From: Salinisphaera shabanensis E1L3A
GTDB taxonomy: Bacteria; Pseudomonadota; Gammaproteobacteria; Nevskiales; Salinisphaeraceae
Direction of reading: 5' to 3'
DNA: 64,000 nt
Assembly (NCBI RefSeq): GCF_000215955.2
Contig: NZ_AFNV02000021.1
Location: 1 to 64,000, forward strand
Each line of letters starts with the position of its first letter. Positions within the stretch are counted from its first letter, which is position 1. The notes under the pieces were generated by a model, which made no database searches, was not told the origin of the DNA, and saw only the letters and a program-made list of their open reading frames with translations. The translations under genes were made by a program, and so were the position numbers. Of this stretch, positions 46,159-55,950 are shown one piece after another.

Positions 46159-46671
46159 TTACCAGCGCTCCCGATCCCAGCGCTCGGGATTCGCCCAGTA
46201 GCGTGAATTAAGCCAATCGGGCGTCGTCTTGTAATCACGAATATCGTATCGATAGATTGAGATTTCAGTATTGATCTCGACGCTTTTCGGGCTACGCCTG
46301 AAGCCCAGAGCAATAAAGTCTCCGATGCGCCATTCGTTGCTGCTTGTCTCGTCGTTTCTGACGCAAACGATAACGGTATTGGCAAGCTGATCGCGTAGCC
46401 TGCTTATAAGCTGACGGCCCTGAGGCGGAGTCAGTTGAGTTAAGGCAGGCGGGAAAGTGATCGCCAGATCGAAGCGCGCCCCGGCCGTATCGCCGCTCAA
46501 CGAGTCATCGGCGTTCGATACCGCGCATTTGCATTCGATGCCGGCTACGCCTTGCAGCCGCTGCCGCGACGTATGGCACGGCTCGATCAGTAGCAGGCGC
46601 CCCGGTGCGTTTTTGCGCACAAGTTCCTCTAGATAAGAGAGTACGGGGTCAGCTGTGATCTCCATAGGCAC
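46159..46671 (-). CDS. DUF6231-like protein
   Basis: A 170-aa soluble protein whose fold resembles a small methyltransferase-like Rossmann domain (GRLLLIEPCH, FDLAITFPPALTQLTP, NTVIVCVRN). The ending DYKTTPDWLNSRYWANPERWDRERW, reported in part, resembles my memory of the DUF6231 family in pseudomonads. No S-adenosylmethionine motif is clear and no function is known. The ATG at 46671 is followed by a second at 46665. It is probably monocistronic. Confidence 0.65.
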   Translation of the reverse strand: MPMEITADPVLSYLEELVRKNAPGRLLLIEPCHTSRQRLQGVAGIECKCAVSNADDSLSGDTAGARFDLAITFPPALTQLTPPQGRQLISRLRDQLANTVIVCVRNDETSSNEWRIGDFIALGFRRSPKSVEINTEISIYRYDIRDYKTTPDWLNSRYWANPERWDRERW

Positions 46672-46800
46672 CTATTTATGTTGGCCACGAACGGCGAACG
46701 GACAATTTGTATTCTCAATACCCGCAGAATAGTTGAGCTAGTTTGCCAGCTCATCTAGCGAGTTGTGCGTTCGACTTCGACCATTGCACGAATATCAGAC

Positions 46801-46832
46801 AAAAAAAAGCCCGGCCTCCGAAGAGGCCGGGC
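46801..46832 (-). terminator. rho-independent terminator after the OmpA-family gene
   Basis: A perfect ten-base stem (GCCCGGCCTC/GAGGCCGGGC) with tetraloop is followed on the minus strand by eight T residues, about 30 bases after the gene's stop. Confidence 0.95.
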
Positions 46833-46862
46833 CCGACTTCAAACAGTCGGTCTACCTGATTG

Positions 46863-48002
46863 TTACTGCTCGGTAACGTTCAGTTCGACGCGACGGTTCT
46901 GAGCGCGGCCAGCGGCCGTCTCGTTGGTCGCAACCGGGTTGGACTCGCCATGACCCTGCGTGCCGGTGATACGGCTCGAGGAGATGCCATGCTCGATCAG
47001 GTACTGACGCACCGAATCGACACGACGCTGGGAGAGACCCTGGTTGTACTGCTCGGTACCGATGCTGTCGGTGTAGCCATCGACACGGAACTTGACTTCC
47101 GAGCTGGCCTGCAGCGCGTCGACAACGTTGTCGAGGCGATTTTCAGCCTGCATCGTCAGCTTGGACGAATCGAACTCGAAGGTGACACCCTTGAGTACGA
47201 TCGGAGCCTGCTTCTCGATCGGGCAACCGCGGGCATCGACTTCGGTGCCACGCGGGGTGCCGGGGCACTGGTCGTTGGCGTCGATGACACCATCGCCATC
47301 GCTATCCATCGGCTGGGCCGGAGCGGGCGCCGGAGCCGGCTCGGCTGCAGTCGGGGGCGCCCCCAGCGGGATCTGCAGACCCAGCGACAGGATGTGGTCG
47401 TCGAAGCGCTGATCTTCGTAACCGGCACCATAGATGTCCGCGGAATCCACGGTGGTGTAGCGGTAACGGTACTCAGCACGCACGGCCAGGCCGTAGTCGT
47501 TGAGCTGGTACATATAACCCAGACCGGCGTCCAGGAAGTCGGCGTCAGCATCGTCGCCCACGGCTACATCGTTAACTTCGCCGTAGCCGGGATCCATCTT
47601 GCCCCAGGACGCGCCCAGGATGCCGTAGACCGGCAGGGTGTCACGGGCCGGGAAGAACAGGGCGTCCAGACCAAAGCCGTACAGGTCGGCGTCGTTGGCG
47701 TCAGCGCCGTTGATCGACTGGTCGGGGTTGAAGTAGAAACCGAACAGTTCCAGGTTCAACCAGCTGTTGATCGGCTTACCGATCGCCAGCGTAGCGCCGA
47801 TGCTGTCGTCGTTATCGGTGTTCAGGTTACCGAGCGGTGCCGGGCCGCCGACGGCATCGTTATCGAAGAAGCCGTAGCTGACCATCGGCGCCACGTAGAA
47901 GCGCTTGTCCTGCGGGGCGTCCATCTGGGCCATGGCGCTGCTCGCGAAGGCGAGCCCCAGCGCGCCAGCAACACCTGCGGTAAGCGGTTGCTTGAATTTC
48001 AT
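46863..48002 (-). CDS. OmpA-family outer-membrane protein
   Basis: A 379-aa outer-membrane protein. The signal peptide is cleaved after AMA (residue 25); residues about 30-215 form an eight-stranded beta-barrel with alternating hydrophobic strands. A Pro/Ala linker and a calcium-binding thrombospondin-3-type repeat (DSDGDGVIDANDQCPGTP) follow. The C-terminal OmpA domain binds peptidoglycan (FEFDSSKL, VDGYTDSIGTEQYNQGLSQRR, GHGESNPVATNET). The layout is that of OprF-like proteins. The gene is single, with its own strong promoter and terminator, so high expression is expected. The acidic barrel loops fit a saline habitat. Confidence 0.93.
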   Translation of the reverse strand: MKFKQPLTAGVAGALGLAFASSAMAQMDAPQDKRFYVAPMVSYGFFDNDAVGGPAPLGNLNTDNDDSIGATLAIGKPINSWLNLELFGFYFNPDQSINGADANDADLYGFGLDALFFPARDTLPVYGILGASWGKMDPGYGEVNDVAVGDDADADFLDAGLGYMYQLNDYGLAVRAEYRYRYTTVDSADIYGAGYEDQRFDDHILSLGLQIPLGAPPTAAEPAPAPAPAQPMDSDGDGVIDANDQCPGTPRGTEVDARGCPIEKQAPIVLKGVTFEFDSSKLTMQAENRLDNVVDALQASSEVKFRVDGYTDSIGTEQYNQGLSQRRVDSVRQYLIEHGISSSRITGTQGHGESNPVATNETAAGRAQNRRVELNVTEQ

Positions 48003-48097
48003 AGTTCAAAACTCCCTTGAACGGGTTTAGGTTTGTTGTGCGGTCCCATTCACCGAACTGGCGAACAAGCGTTCCCAAACCGGTGACGTGCAACCAG

Positions 48098-48126
48098 ATT
48101 ATGGGGGTTATCGCTGGAATTAGCAA
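48098..48126 (-). promoter_or_regulatory. sigma-70 promoter of the OmpA-family gene
   Basis: On the minus strand TTGCTA (-35, 48126-48121) and CATAAT (-10, 48103-48098) are spaced exactly 17 bases apart. The start would be near 48091, leaving a leader of about 90 bases. Confidence 0.7.
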
Positions 48127-48206
48127 TTAATTCTCGCGCTTGTGCTACTAGTCTGAAGCTGCAATGATCCGCGCCCGCAACGCACCCTCCAGTACTAGGA
48201 ATGTCA

Positions 48207-49305
48207 ATGGATACCAACGCTGTGAACACTCGTATGCAGGAATTGCGCGCGCGTCTAGGCGACCTCAGGGGGTATCTTTGACTACGCTGAGAAAAAGGAT
48301 CGGCTAGACGAAATCGACGCGGAGCTCGCGCAAGGGGATATCTGGGCCAACGACCCGGACAAGGCGCAGGCATTCGGTCAGGAAAAAGCGCGCCTTGAAG
48401 AGGTCGTGCAGCCGATGGAGAGGTCGCTTTCCATTCTGGATGACAGTGCAGAACTGGTAGAGCTCGCAGAGGTTGAGGGCGACCAGTCGGTAATCGACGA
48501 TATCGTTGCCGAGCTGGACACTGTTGAAGCGCATTTGAAGAGCCTGGAATTCCAGCGCATGTTCTCCGGCGAAGCCGATGCGAGGAATGCGTTCGTGGAT
48601 ATTCAATCCGGGTCGGGCGGCACGGAAGCGCAAGATTGGGCGGAAATGCTGCTGCGAATGTACTTGCGTTGGTTCGAGCGGCGCGGGTTCGCGACCGAGG
48701 TAACCGAGTTGTCGCCGGGCGAAGTCGCCGGTATTAAGAGTGCGACCATTGCGGTAACTGGGAGCTATGCCTATGGGTGGCTGCGTACGGAGACCGGTGT
48801 GCACCGTCTGGTGCGCAAATCACCGTTCGACTCGGGTGCGCGCCGCCATACTTCTTTCGCCGCGGTATTTGTGGCGCCCGAAATCGACGATGAGATCTCG
48901 ATCGATATCGACCCGTCGGATCTGCGCGTCGACGTGTATCGAGCCAGCGGCGCAGGCGGCCAGCATGTCAACCGCACCGAGTCGGCCGTGCGAATCACGC
49001 ATAATCCGACGGGCATCGTCGTTCAGTGCCAAAACGATCGCTCGCAGCACAAGAATCGTGCGACTGCGATGAAGCAGCTGCAATCCAAATTGTACGAGCG
49101 TGAGTTGTCGGCTCGTCGCGCCCAGGCAGAGGCGACCGAAGCGGATAAATCCGATATCGGTTGGGGCAGCCAGATCCGGTCTTACGTGCTCGATCAGTCG
49201 CGTATCAAGGATCTGCGCACGGGCGTCGAAGTCGGCAACACCCAGGCGGTACTCGACGGCGATCTGGACGAGTTCGTTGAGGAAAGCCTCAAGCAGGGGC
49301 TATAG
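48207..49305 (+). CDS. prfB: peptide chain release factor 2, programmed +1 frameshift
   Basis: RF-2 recognises UAA and UGA and releases the peptide. The zero frame runs 24 codons from ATG 48207 to the in-frame TGA at 48279-48281; translation continues in the +1 frame from GAC at 48280 to the stop at 49305, giving 365 aa as in E. coli. The slippery site is CTTTGAC, with an internal AGGGGG Shine-Dalgarno three bases before it, exactly the classical arrangement. The recognition motif SPF (RKSPFDSG) and catalytic GGQ ([15 protein letters not shown]) are intact. The ATG at 48201 is too close to AGGA, so 48207 is used. Confidence 0.97.
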
Positions 49306-49360
49306 AGCGATACGTCGGGCACGAGCGCATAAGCCATTCTCTATATATGGACGCAACGAA

Positions 49361-50866
49361 ATGACTGAAACCGGTTCGAGCGATACCGACACCCATCGGC
49401 TGGTCGCTCAGCGCAAGGAAAAGCTGAAGGCCTGGCGCGAGCAGGGCGCGGCCTTCCCGAATGATTTTCGGCCCGATGCGCTGGCCGGCGAGTTGCAGCG
49501 CGCGCATGCGGATGACGACGCTGAGACTCTGGACGAGCGCGCGCAAGAGGTTGCGGTGGCCGGGCGGCTGCTCGCCAAGCGGGTCATGGGTAAGCTCAGC
49601 TTCGCGACACTTCAGGATCGCAGCGGGCGCATCCAGTTGTTCGTGCAGCGCGACTTGCTGGGCGAGGACGCATACAAGGCATTCAAGCAGCTCGACATCG
49701 GCGATATCGTCGGCGTACGTGGCGCATTGTCCCGCACCAATAAGGGTGAGCTGTCAGTTCGAGCGACCGAATTGCGTCTGTTGACCAAGTCACTGCGCCC
49801 GTTGCCGGAAAAATGGCACGGTTTGTCCGATACCGAAGCACGCTATCGTCAGAGATATGTCGATCTGATCATGCATCCTGACTCGCGTGCAGTGTTCATG
49901 GCGCGTAGCGCGATCGTGCGCGGCGTGCGCGATTTCTTCGAGTCGCGTGACTTTCTGGAAGTCGAAACACCGATGCTGCAGGCCATCCCCGGCGGTGCGG
50001 CGGCGCGGCCCTTCGTGACCCACTATAATGCGCTCGATCACGACTTCTATCTGCGGGTGGCGCCCGAGCTCTACCTCAAGCGTCTCGTGGTCGGCGGCCT
50101 GGAAAAGGTTTTCGAGTTGAACCGGAATTTTCGTAACGAAGGGGTGTCCACTCGCCACAATCCCGAGTTCACGATGCTTGAGTTCTACCAGGCCTACGCG
50201 GACTACCGCGATCTGATGGATTCGATTGAAGCACTGCTGCGAGAACTCTCGGATCGGGTCGCGGCAAATCATTCCCAGGCGTGCAATGAGGATGCGATAC
50301 GCTTCGATGCCCCGTTCGAGCGTCTTTCCATGCGCGATGCGGTCCTTAAGTATAACGACAGCGTTAGCCAACAAGACATTGAATCATTGGATGGATTATC
50401 CGAAGCAGCAGCCCGTCTCGGAGTAAAAGGCGAGGCGAGCTGGGGTTACGGAAAATGGCTTACCGAGCTGTTCGAACATACGGTCGAACATCGTTTGGAA
50501 AGTCCGACGTTTGTGACTGACTATCCCGCAGAAGTATCACCGCTGGCGCGTCGGCGCGACGATAACCCCGACGTGACAGAACGTTTCGAGCTGTTTGTTG
50601 CGGGCCGCGAAATCGCCAACGGGTTTTCCGAGCTTAACGATGCGGAAGACCAGGCCGAGCGCTTCGCGGCACAGGCCCATGCCATGGCTGCCGGCGACGA
50701 TGAAGCGATGTATTACGATGCCGACTATGTGAATGCGCTCGAGTATGGGTTGCCGCCTACGGCCGGCGCCGGGATCGGCATCGATCGACTGGTCATGCTG
50801 TTGACGGGCCGCTCGGCCATTCGCGATGTGCTGCTGTTCCCGCAATTGCGACCCCAGGGTCAGTAG
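49361..50866 (+). CDS. lysS: lysyl-tRNA synthetase (class II)
   Basis: A 501-aa class IIb synthetase. The N-terminal OB-fold anticodon domain ([29 protein letters not shown], in part) is followed by the catalytic motifs [58 protein letters not shown] and the late [13 protein letters not shown] motif 3. The ATG at 49361 begins the conserved chain; a long upstream open frame overlaps prfB and is spurious. prfB-lysS adjacency is common in bacteria. Confidence 0.97.
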   Translation: MTETGSSDTDTHRLVAQRKEKLKAWREQGAAFPNDFRPDALAGELQRAHADDDAETLDERAQEVAVAGRLLAKRVMGKLSFATLQDRSGRIQLFVQRDLLGEDAYKAFKQLDIGDIVGVRGALSRTNKGELSVRATELRLLTKSLRPLPEKWHGLSDTEARYRQRYVDLIMHPDSRAVFMARSAIVRGVRDFFESRDFLEVETPMLQAIPGGAAARPFVTHYNALDHDFYLRVAPELYLKRLVVGGLEKVFELNRNFRNEGVSTRHNPEFTMLEFYQAYADYRDLMDSIEALLRELSDRVAANHSQACNEDAIRFDAPFERLSMRDAVLKYNDSVSQQDIESLDGLSEAAARLGVKGEASWGYGKWLTELFEHTVEHRLESPTFVTDYPAEVSPLARRRDDNPDVTERFELFVAGREIANGFSELNDAEDQAERFAAQAHAMAAGDDEAMYYDADYVNALEYGLPPTAGAGIGIDRLVMLLTGRSAIRDVLLFPQLRPQGQ

Positions 50867-50918
50867 CACGCTGTTTGCGGTTGGCAGGCCCACCCGCGTG
50901 CGGGCTTGCCGACGCGTT

Positions 50919-51794
50919 CTAACCAGGTGTCGGGTAGGGAAGTTCGCCCAATTCCAGTGTTGCATTCGTACTCGTAAGCAAGCCGCCGATCGCGCGCGTC
51001 TTTATAACAGCGAGCAAGGCGCCCTGATCAGGAGTGGCGTTTGGCGCGGCGCTGAGTACCGTCCCAGCCCGTTCGCCGTCGGCGTCTATCACGTCGCTGC
51101 CCGGCAACGGTTGCTCGCCATGCCAGAACAAGCGGAACATGCGGCGGGTTAGGGTGCCGCGATAGTGCAGTCGTGCAATGACCTCCTGGCCGGGGTAGCA
51201 CCCTTTGTCGAAATCGATTGCGCCCAGCCAGTGCAGGTTGAGCATCTGGGGTACAAACATGCCCTGCGTTGCCAAAGTCAGGGTCGGGATGCCTGCGTCG
51301 ATGTCCAGGGCCAGCCAGCGCGTGTCGTCGGTCGAGATCGACTGCGGTTCCGGCGGGCGGTCAGCGGAAACGATCTCGAGCGCGCGCGGTTCGCCTTCGC
51401 CGTTCGGGGCCAGGCCTAGGCGAATAACATCATCGCTATGACTGCTCTGGTTGGGGGCGGGCATATCGCCGCCTACGCGCGCAATAATGCGGAGCACGCC
51501 GCGACAATCGCTGAGTTTGACCGCGGCGCGCAGCACGAACATCTGCAAGCGCTTCATGACGCCATCGATCAGTTCTTCCGGCAATATCAGCAAGTAGCCA
51601 TCGTCGCGCTCGCATACTCGTGCGATCATTTGCGTACGCCCCTTGGCATCACACCACGCAGCCAGAAAATGGCGGTCATGGCCAAGGCGCATTACATCGT
51701 TGCTGAGCTGTGCACGTAGAAAATCGGCAGCGTCCGCGCCGCTCACGGCAATAGCGCCGAGCGCGGCCGGCGCAGTCGAAACAGAATCGGTCAT
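50919..51794 (-). CDS. ygfZ: YgfZ/GcvT-domain iron-sulfur cluster protein
   Basis: A 291-aa folate-dependent protein that supports maintenance of certain Fe-S enzymes. The hallmark KGCYPGQEVIAR (with the conserved Cys) is intact near residue 200, and the N-terminal GADAADFLRAQLSNDV is typical. I use the ATG at 51794; a TTG four codons earlier is possible. It lies divergent from the succinate dehydrogenase operon, which contains an Fe-S subunit, and is convergent with lysS. Confidence 0.92.
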   Translation of the reverse strand: MTDSVSTAPAALGAIAVSGADAADFLRAQLSNDVMRLGHDRHFLAAWCDAKGRTQMIARVCERDDGYLLILPEELIDGVMKRLQMFVLRAAVKLSDCRGVLRIIARVGGDMPAPNQSSHSDDVIRLGLAPNGEGEPRALEIVSADRPPEPQSISTDDTRWLALDIDAGIPTLTLATQGMFVPQMLNLHWLGAIDFDKGCYPGQEVIARLHYRGTLTRRMFRLFWHGEQPLPGSDVIDADGERAGTVLSAAPNATPDQGALLAVIKTRAIGGLLTSTNATLELGELPYPTPG

Positions 51795-51923
51795 GAGTGC
51801 ATCCAAGTCGTGTATGGCTCGTATTCTAGCCTTTGCGTAAAGCCGCTGTTATATGCATCTGAACCCGCCGGTTCAGCCGATGTTCACATTGCCAGAAACC
51901 CAACACAGGTTTAGAGTATCGCC

Positions 51924-52136
51924 ATGTCAGACGAACGTTTGTCGGCCTCGGACGAGTCCCAGGCAGGTGCCCCCGCCAGCTCTACCGAGCGTGAAGGCGC
52001 GCCACAGCCCTCCGAGCCCAATCCGCCCGCGAAGCCCAAGACGCTTGATCTTCCGCCCGAATACGGCGGCCGCAAGGGTCCTGAGCCTGTGCGCTATGGC
52101 GATTGGGAAAAAAACGGGCGTTGCATCGATTTCTGA
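51924..52136 (+). CDS. DUF1674 / SDHAF4-like succinate dehydrogenase assembly factor
   Basis: A 70-aa protein with a disordered, Pro/Ser-rich first half and the conserved DUF1674 end LPPEYGGRKGPEPVRYGDWEKNGRCIDF, reported in parts of the family pattern GGxxGPEPxRYGDWexxGxxxDF. This is the bacterial counterpart of eukaryotic SDHAF4, which binds flavinylated SdhA before complex assembly. Its place directly before sdhC supports the same role here. It has a separate ATG at 51924 with a weak ribosome site and is probably the first cistron of the sdh operon. Confidence 0.85.
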   Translation: MSDERLSASDESQAGAPASSTEREGAPQPSEPNPPAKPKTLDLPPEYGGRKGPEPVRYGDWEKNGRCIDF

Positions 52137-52177
52137 CCCTTTCTCCAGTTCGTTTTCATTGCCATTCGGGGACCCTC

Positions 52178-52564
52178 ATGAGTCAACAGGCTAACCGCCC
52201 GCTATCGCCGCATATCCAGATCTATCGCTGGCAGATTGCGATGCTTACATCGATCGCGCATCGCGCATCCGGCATCGTGCTCTCTCTCGGTAGCATCTTT
52301 CTTGCCGTCTGGTTGATATCTGCCGCCAGCGGCCCGGATGCATTCGCCAGCGTTAATGGCTTCGCGGCTTCCTGGTTCGGCCAGCTGCTGATGTTCGGCT
52401 GGTCCTTCGCACTGTTCTATCACCTGTGTAATGGCATCCGTCATCTGGTATGGGACGTCGGTATCGGCCTGGATTTGGAAACCGCGCGCATGACCGGCTA
52501 TGTCGCGATTGGCGTCGCCGCAGCGCTGACCCTGTTTGTCTGGATCTGGGCGTTCATCGCCTGA
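52178..52564 (+). CDS. sdhC: succinate dehydrogenase cytochrome b556 subunit
   Basis: A 128-aa membrane anchor with three helices that binds heme b and ubiquinone. RPLSPHIQIYRWQIAMLTSIAHRASGIVLSLG, in pieces, is the family start with the Ser and Arg of the quinone site; HLCNGIRHLVWD contains the heme His. A GGGG-rich ribosome site precedes the ATG at 52178. It is part of the SDHAF4-sdhCDAB operon. Confidence 0.95.
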   Translation: MSQQANRPLSPHIQIYRWQIAMLTSIAHRASGIVLSLGSIFLAVWLISAASGPDAFASVNGFAASWFGQLLMFGWSFALFYHLCNGIRHLVWDVGIGLDLETARMTGYVAIGVAAALTLFVWIWAFIA

Positions 52565-52595
52565 TCGACTCGATTTTGTGTTCCGGGAGATTTAA

Positions 52596-52982
52596 ATGAG
52601 CAGTATTCGTTCATCGCTCGCTAGCGCGCGCGGGTTGGGCAGTTCCAAGACAGGCGTATCCCATTGGTGGTTCCAGCGTGTGAGTGCGGTTGCGCTTGTG
52701 CCGCTAACGCTATGGTTCGTTGCTTGCCTGGCGTCGCAGCTCGGCGCCGATTATTTCAGCGTCACCGACTGGCTGTCTTCGCCGCTGCAGGCATCGCTGC
52801 TGGCGATCTACCTTGCCGCCATCTTTTTCCATTCGCAGCTAGGCCTGCAGACAATCATTGAGGATTACGTGCACCACGACGGCGCGAAGATGGCGCTTCT
52901 TATCGGGTTGCAGCTGCTCAATATCCTGCTGGCCGTTGCCGCTATCTTTTCCGTTATCATGATTCTAGTAGGAGCCGCCTGA
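52596..52982 (+). CDS. sdhD: succinate dehydrogenase hydrophobic anchor subunit
   Basis: A 128-aa, three-helix anchor. [16 protein letters not shown]-like residues near 12-25 and the [20 protein letters not shown] segment with heme-ligand His and quinone-site Asp-Tyr are characteristic. GGGAG precedes the ATG. Its stop overlaps the sdhA start by one base. Confidence 0.95.
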   Translation: MSSIRSSLASARGLGSSKTGVSHWWFQRVSAVALVPLTLWFVACLASQLGADYFSVTDWLSSPLQASLLAIYLAAIFFHSQLGLQTIIEDYVHHDGAKMALLIGLQLLNILLAVAAIFSVIMILVGAA

Positions 52983-54772
52983 TGAGCGAGAGCTACGACA
53001 TCATCGACCACCAGCACGACGTCGTGGTGGTGGGCGCCGGTGGTTCCGGCCTGCGCGCCACGCGCGGCCTGGCAGACGCCGGCCTTTCCACCGCTTGTAT
53101 TACCAAAGTTTTCCCTACCCGAAGCCATACTGTGGCTGCGCAGGGCGGTATCGCCTCTGCTCTGGGCAACATGGGTGAAGACGATTGGCGCTGGCACGCC
53201 TATGACACCATCAAAGGTGGTGACTGGCTGGGCGATCAGGACGCTATCGAGTACCTGACCAAGGAAGCGATTCCAGCGATTATTGAGCTCGAGCATGACG
53301 GCGTGCCGTTCTCGCGCACCGAAGACGGCCGTATTTACCAGCGCCCGTTCGGCGGCATGACCACCCACTTCGGCGAAGGCACGGCACAGCGCACCTGTGC
53401 CGCGGCCGACCGTACCGGTCATGCGCTGTTGCATACGCTCTATCAGCAGTCGCTCAAGGCGCGCGCTGAATTCTTCATCGAATACTTCGCCATCGATCTG
53501 CTAATGACCGAAGACGGGGAATGCCGCGGCGTACTGGCCTGGGATCTGCAGGGCGGCCAGCTGCATCGTTTCCGCGCGCAGCAGGTCATCCTGGCGACCG
53601 GCGGCTACGGGCGTGCCTATTTCTCCTGCACCTCCGCGCATACCTGCACGGGCGACGGCATGGGCATGGCGCTACGCGCCGGCCTGCCTTTGCAGGATCC
53701 GGAGTTCGTGCAGTTCCATCCGACCGGCATCTACGGCGCGGGCTGCCTGATCACGGAAGGCGCGCGCGGCGAGGGTGGTTATCTGACCAACTCCGAAGGC
53801 GAGCGCTTCATGGAGCGCTACGCGCCCAACGCCAAGGATCTGGCCTCGCGCGACGTGGTCAGCCGTGCCGAGACCGTCGAAATCAATGAAGGCCGCGGTG
53901 TAGGCGAGAACAAGGACCACACGCTGCTGCATCTGGAACACCTCGGTCCGGAAGTGCTGCACGAGCGGCTCCCAGGTATCACCGAAACCGCGATGATCTT
54001 CTCTGGCGTGGATGCCACCAAGGAGCCGATTCCGGTGTTGCCCACGGTGCACTACAACATGGGCGGCGTGCCCACCAATGCTTTCGGCGAAGTGGTCACG
54101 CTCAAGGATGGCGATCCGGATTCGGTCGTACCGGGCCTGATGGCGGTCGGCGAAGCCGGCTGTGTGTCGGTCCACGGGGCCAACCGTCTGGGTTCCAACT
54201 CGTTGCTCGACCTCGTGGTGTTCGGCCGTGCGGCTGCGCATCGTTGCACAGAGGTCGTGCGCAAGGGCGCACCACACCGTGGTGATATCCATGCCTCCGA
54301 GCAGAAAGCGCTGGAGCGTTTCGATCGCCTGCGTTATGCCAAGGGCGATACACCAACCGCCGAGCTGCGGGCCAGCCTGCAGAACTCGATGCAGAAATAC
54401 GCTGCGGTGTTCCGCAATACGGAAAGCCTGAACACCGGCGCCGAGCAGATCAGTAAGGAAGTTGAAGCCTTCGCCAATGTCGGTGTGACCGACCGTTCCA
54501 TGACCTGGAACAGCGATCTGGTCGAAACAATGGAACTCGAAAACCTGCTCGGCTGCGCGATCACTACCATGCACGCCGCCGCCAACCGCAAGGAAAGCCG
54601 TGGCGCGCATGCGCACGAGGAATATACCGAGCGCGACGATGAGAACTGGATGAAGCACACGCTCATCTGGCACGACGGCGGTCCGGATACGCATATCGAC
54701 TACCGGCCCGTGCACATGAACCCCATGACCGAAGACATGGAACATGTGCCGCCGAAAAAGCGTACTTACTAA
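52982..54772 (+). CDS. sdhA: succinate dehydrogenase flavoprotein subunit
   Basis: A 596-aa catalytic subunit that oxidises succinate to fumarate. The FAD-binding motif [13 protein letters not shown], the covalent flavin site [10 protein letters not shown] (His), [13 protein letters not shown], the active-site [25 protein letters not shown] region and the late [13 protein letters not shown] motif are intact. Length is normal. It is followed by a stable intercistronic hairpin and then sdhB. SdhE and the SDHAF4-like protein encoded around it are its expected maturation partners. Confidence 0.97.
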   Translation: MSESYDIIDHQHDVVVVGAGGSGLRATRGLADAGLSTACITKVFPTRSHTVAAQGGIASALGNMGEDDWRWHAYDTIKGGDWLGDQDAIEYLTKEAIPAIIELEHDGVPFSRTEDGRIYQRPFGGMTTHFGEGTAQRTCAAADRTGHALLHTLYQQSLKARAEFFIEYFAIDLLMTEDGECRGVLAWDLQGGQLHRFRAQQVILATGGYGRAYFSCTSAHTCTGDGMGMALRAGLPLQDPEFVQFHPTGIYGAGCLITEGARGEGGYLTNSEGERFMERYAPNAKDLASRDVVSRAETVEINEGRGVGENKDHTLLHLEHLGPEVLHERLPGITETAMIFSGVDATKEPIPVLPTVHYNMGGVPTNAFGEVVTLKDGDPDSVVPGLMAVGEAGCVSVHGANRLGSNSLLDLVVFGRAAAHRCTEVVRKGAPHRGDIHASEQKALERFDRLRYAKGDTPTAELRASLQNSMQKYAAVFRNTESLNTGAEQISKEVEAFANVGVTDRSMTWNSDLVETMELENLLGCAITTMHAAANRKESRGAHAHEEYTERDDENWMKHTLIWHDGGPDTHIDYRPVHMNPMTEDMEHVPPKKRTY

Positions 54773-54784
54773 CGCATAACATCA

Positions 54785-54810
54785 GCCGCCGGCCTTACGA
54801 GGTCGGCGGC
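54785..54810 (+). other. intercistronic hairpin between sdhA and sdhB
   Basis: An 11-base stem (GCCGCCGGCCT with AGGTCGGCGGC, one G-T pair) closes a TACG tetraloop. No T run follows, so it is more likely an RNA stability or processing element than a terminator. It lies 12 bases after the sdhA stop and 26 before the sdhB ATG. Confidence 0.75.
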
Positions 54811-54836
54811 CTGCCACTGAGTAATGGAGGCCTGTC

Positions 54837-55616
54837 ATGGCTGAATTTCGACTGCCGAAGAACTCGCGCGTTGCCAAGGGCAAGAAGTTCGATGCGCCCG
54901 AGGGCGCGAAGAACGTCAAGACGTTCCGTATTTATCGCTGGGAGCCCGAATCCGGCGAAAACCCGCGCGTGGATAGTTTTGCTATCGACCTCGACAAGTG
55001 CGGGCCGATGGTTCTCGATGCCGTTATCAAGATCAAGAACGAAATCGACCCCACGCTGACCTTCCGTCGCTCCTGCCGCGAAGGTATTTGCGGATCCTGT
55101 GCGTTCAATATCGACGGTAAGAACACACTGGCCTGCACCACGCGTATTACCGATATCGATGGCGACGTGCGTATTTATCCGCTGCCGCACATGCCGGTCG
55201 TCAAGGATCTGGTGCCCGACCTGACGCATTTTTATGCGCAGCTCGAGTCCATCGAGCCCTGGATCAAGACCGACACGCCCAAACCCACGCGTGAGCGGCT
55301 GCAAACACCCGAGGATCGGGCCAAGCTAGACGGGCTGTATGAGTGCATCCTGTGTGCCTGCTGTTCCACGGCATGCCCCAGCTATTGGTGGAACCCCGAG
55401 CGTTACCTGGGTCCGGCGGTACTGCTCCAGGCCTATCGCTGGATCGTCGATTCGCGCGACGAGGCCACCGGCGACCGGCTCGACGACCTGGAAGATCCCT
55501 TTAAGCTTTATCGGTGCCACACCATCATGAACTGCACCAATACCTGTCCGAAGGGACTGAACCCGGCCAAGGCGATTCAGGAAACCAAGAAGCTGCTTCT
55601 CGAACGCCGCGGCTGA
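54837..55616 (+). CDS. sdhB: succinate dehydrogenase iron-sulfur subunit
   Basis: A 259-aa electron-transfer subunit. The [2Fe-2S] motif [16 protein letters not shown], the [4Fe-4S] [16 protein letters not shown] and the [3Fe-4S] region [17 protein letters not shown] are all visible. TGGAGG is an excellent ribosome site before the ATG. It forms the complex with SdhA, SdhC and SdhD in the inner membrane. Confidence 0.97.
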   Translation: MAEFRLPKNSRVAKGKKFDAPEGAKNVKTFRIYRWEPESGENPRVDSFAIDLDKCGPMVLDAVIKIKNEIDPTLTFRRSCREGICGSCAFNIDGKNTLACTTRITDIDGDVRIYPLPHMPVVKDLVPDLTHFYAQLESIEPWIKTDTPKPTRERLQTPEDRAKLDGLYECILCACCSTACPSYWWNPERYLGPAVLLQAYRWIVDSRDEATGDRLDDLEDPFKLYRCHTIMNCTNTCPKGLNPAKAIQETKKLLLERRG

Positions 55617-55689
55617 TATCGATCCTGTGGCCCGCCAACTGGCGGGCCATATCTATTGGCCGATCGTTGTCGGCCCATTCGAGCCAATC

Positions 55690-55947
55690 ATGAGTGAAAA
55701 AGCGCGCATACGCTGGTTATGCCGGCGCGGAATGAAGGAGCTTGATGTGCTCCTCGAGCGTTTCGTAAGCATCGAGTACGACGATCTCGACGAACGTGAG
55801 CAGACTGGTCTGCGTGAGCTGGTCGAGATGGAAGATCCTGATCTCTATGCGCTGGTCATGGGGCGTATGGAGCCGGAGACGGCGGTCCACGCGGATCTGC
55901 TCTCGCGTATTCGGCAGTTCCAGCGGCCCCAGGGCACCGCCCGCTAG
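55690..55947 (+). CDS. sdhE: FAD assembly factor SdhE
   Basis: An 85-aa protein that promotes covalent attachment of FAD to SdhA. RIRWLCRRGMKELDVLLERF contains the RGxxE motif required for activity, and the following EREQTGLRELVEMEDPDLYALVMG is typical. The ATG at 55690 fits the family length; the frame upstream is open but not conserved. It follows sdhB by 73 bases and precedes the YgfX-like gene by three. Confidence 0.95.
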   Translation: MSEKARIRWLCRRGMKELDVLLERFVSIEYDDLDEREQTGLRELVEMEDPDLYALVMGRMEPETAVHADLLSRIRQFQRPQGTAR

Positions 55948-55950
55948 ACG

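Noticed and set aside
46860-48020. A 386-codon plus-strand open frame.
   Set aside because: It mirrors the OmpA-family gene codon by codon, whose product has a signal peptide, barrel and OmpA domain; the antisense translation matches nothing.
48201-48206. ATG at 48201 as the start of prfB.
   Set aside because: The AGGA ribosome site touches it directly; the ATG at 48207 has correct spacing and gives the E. coli RF-2 length.
48279-48281. In-frame TGA as a sign of a broken prfB.
   Set aside because: The AGGGGG and CTTTGAC context is the known programmed frameshift of RF-2, so the gene is intact.
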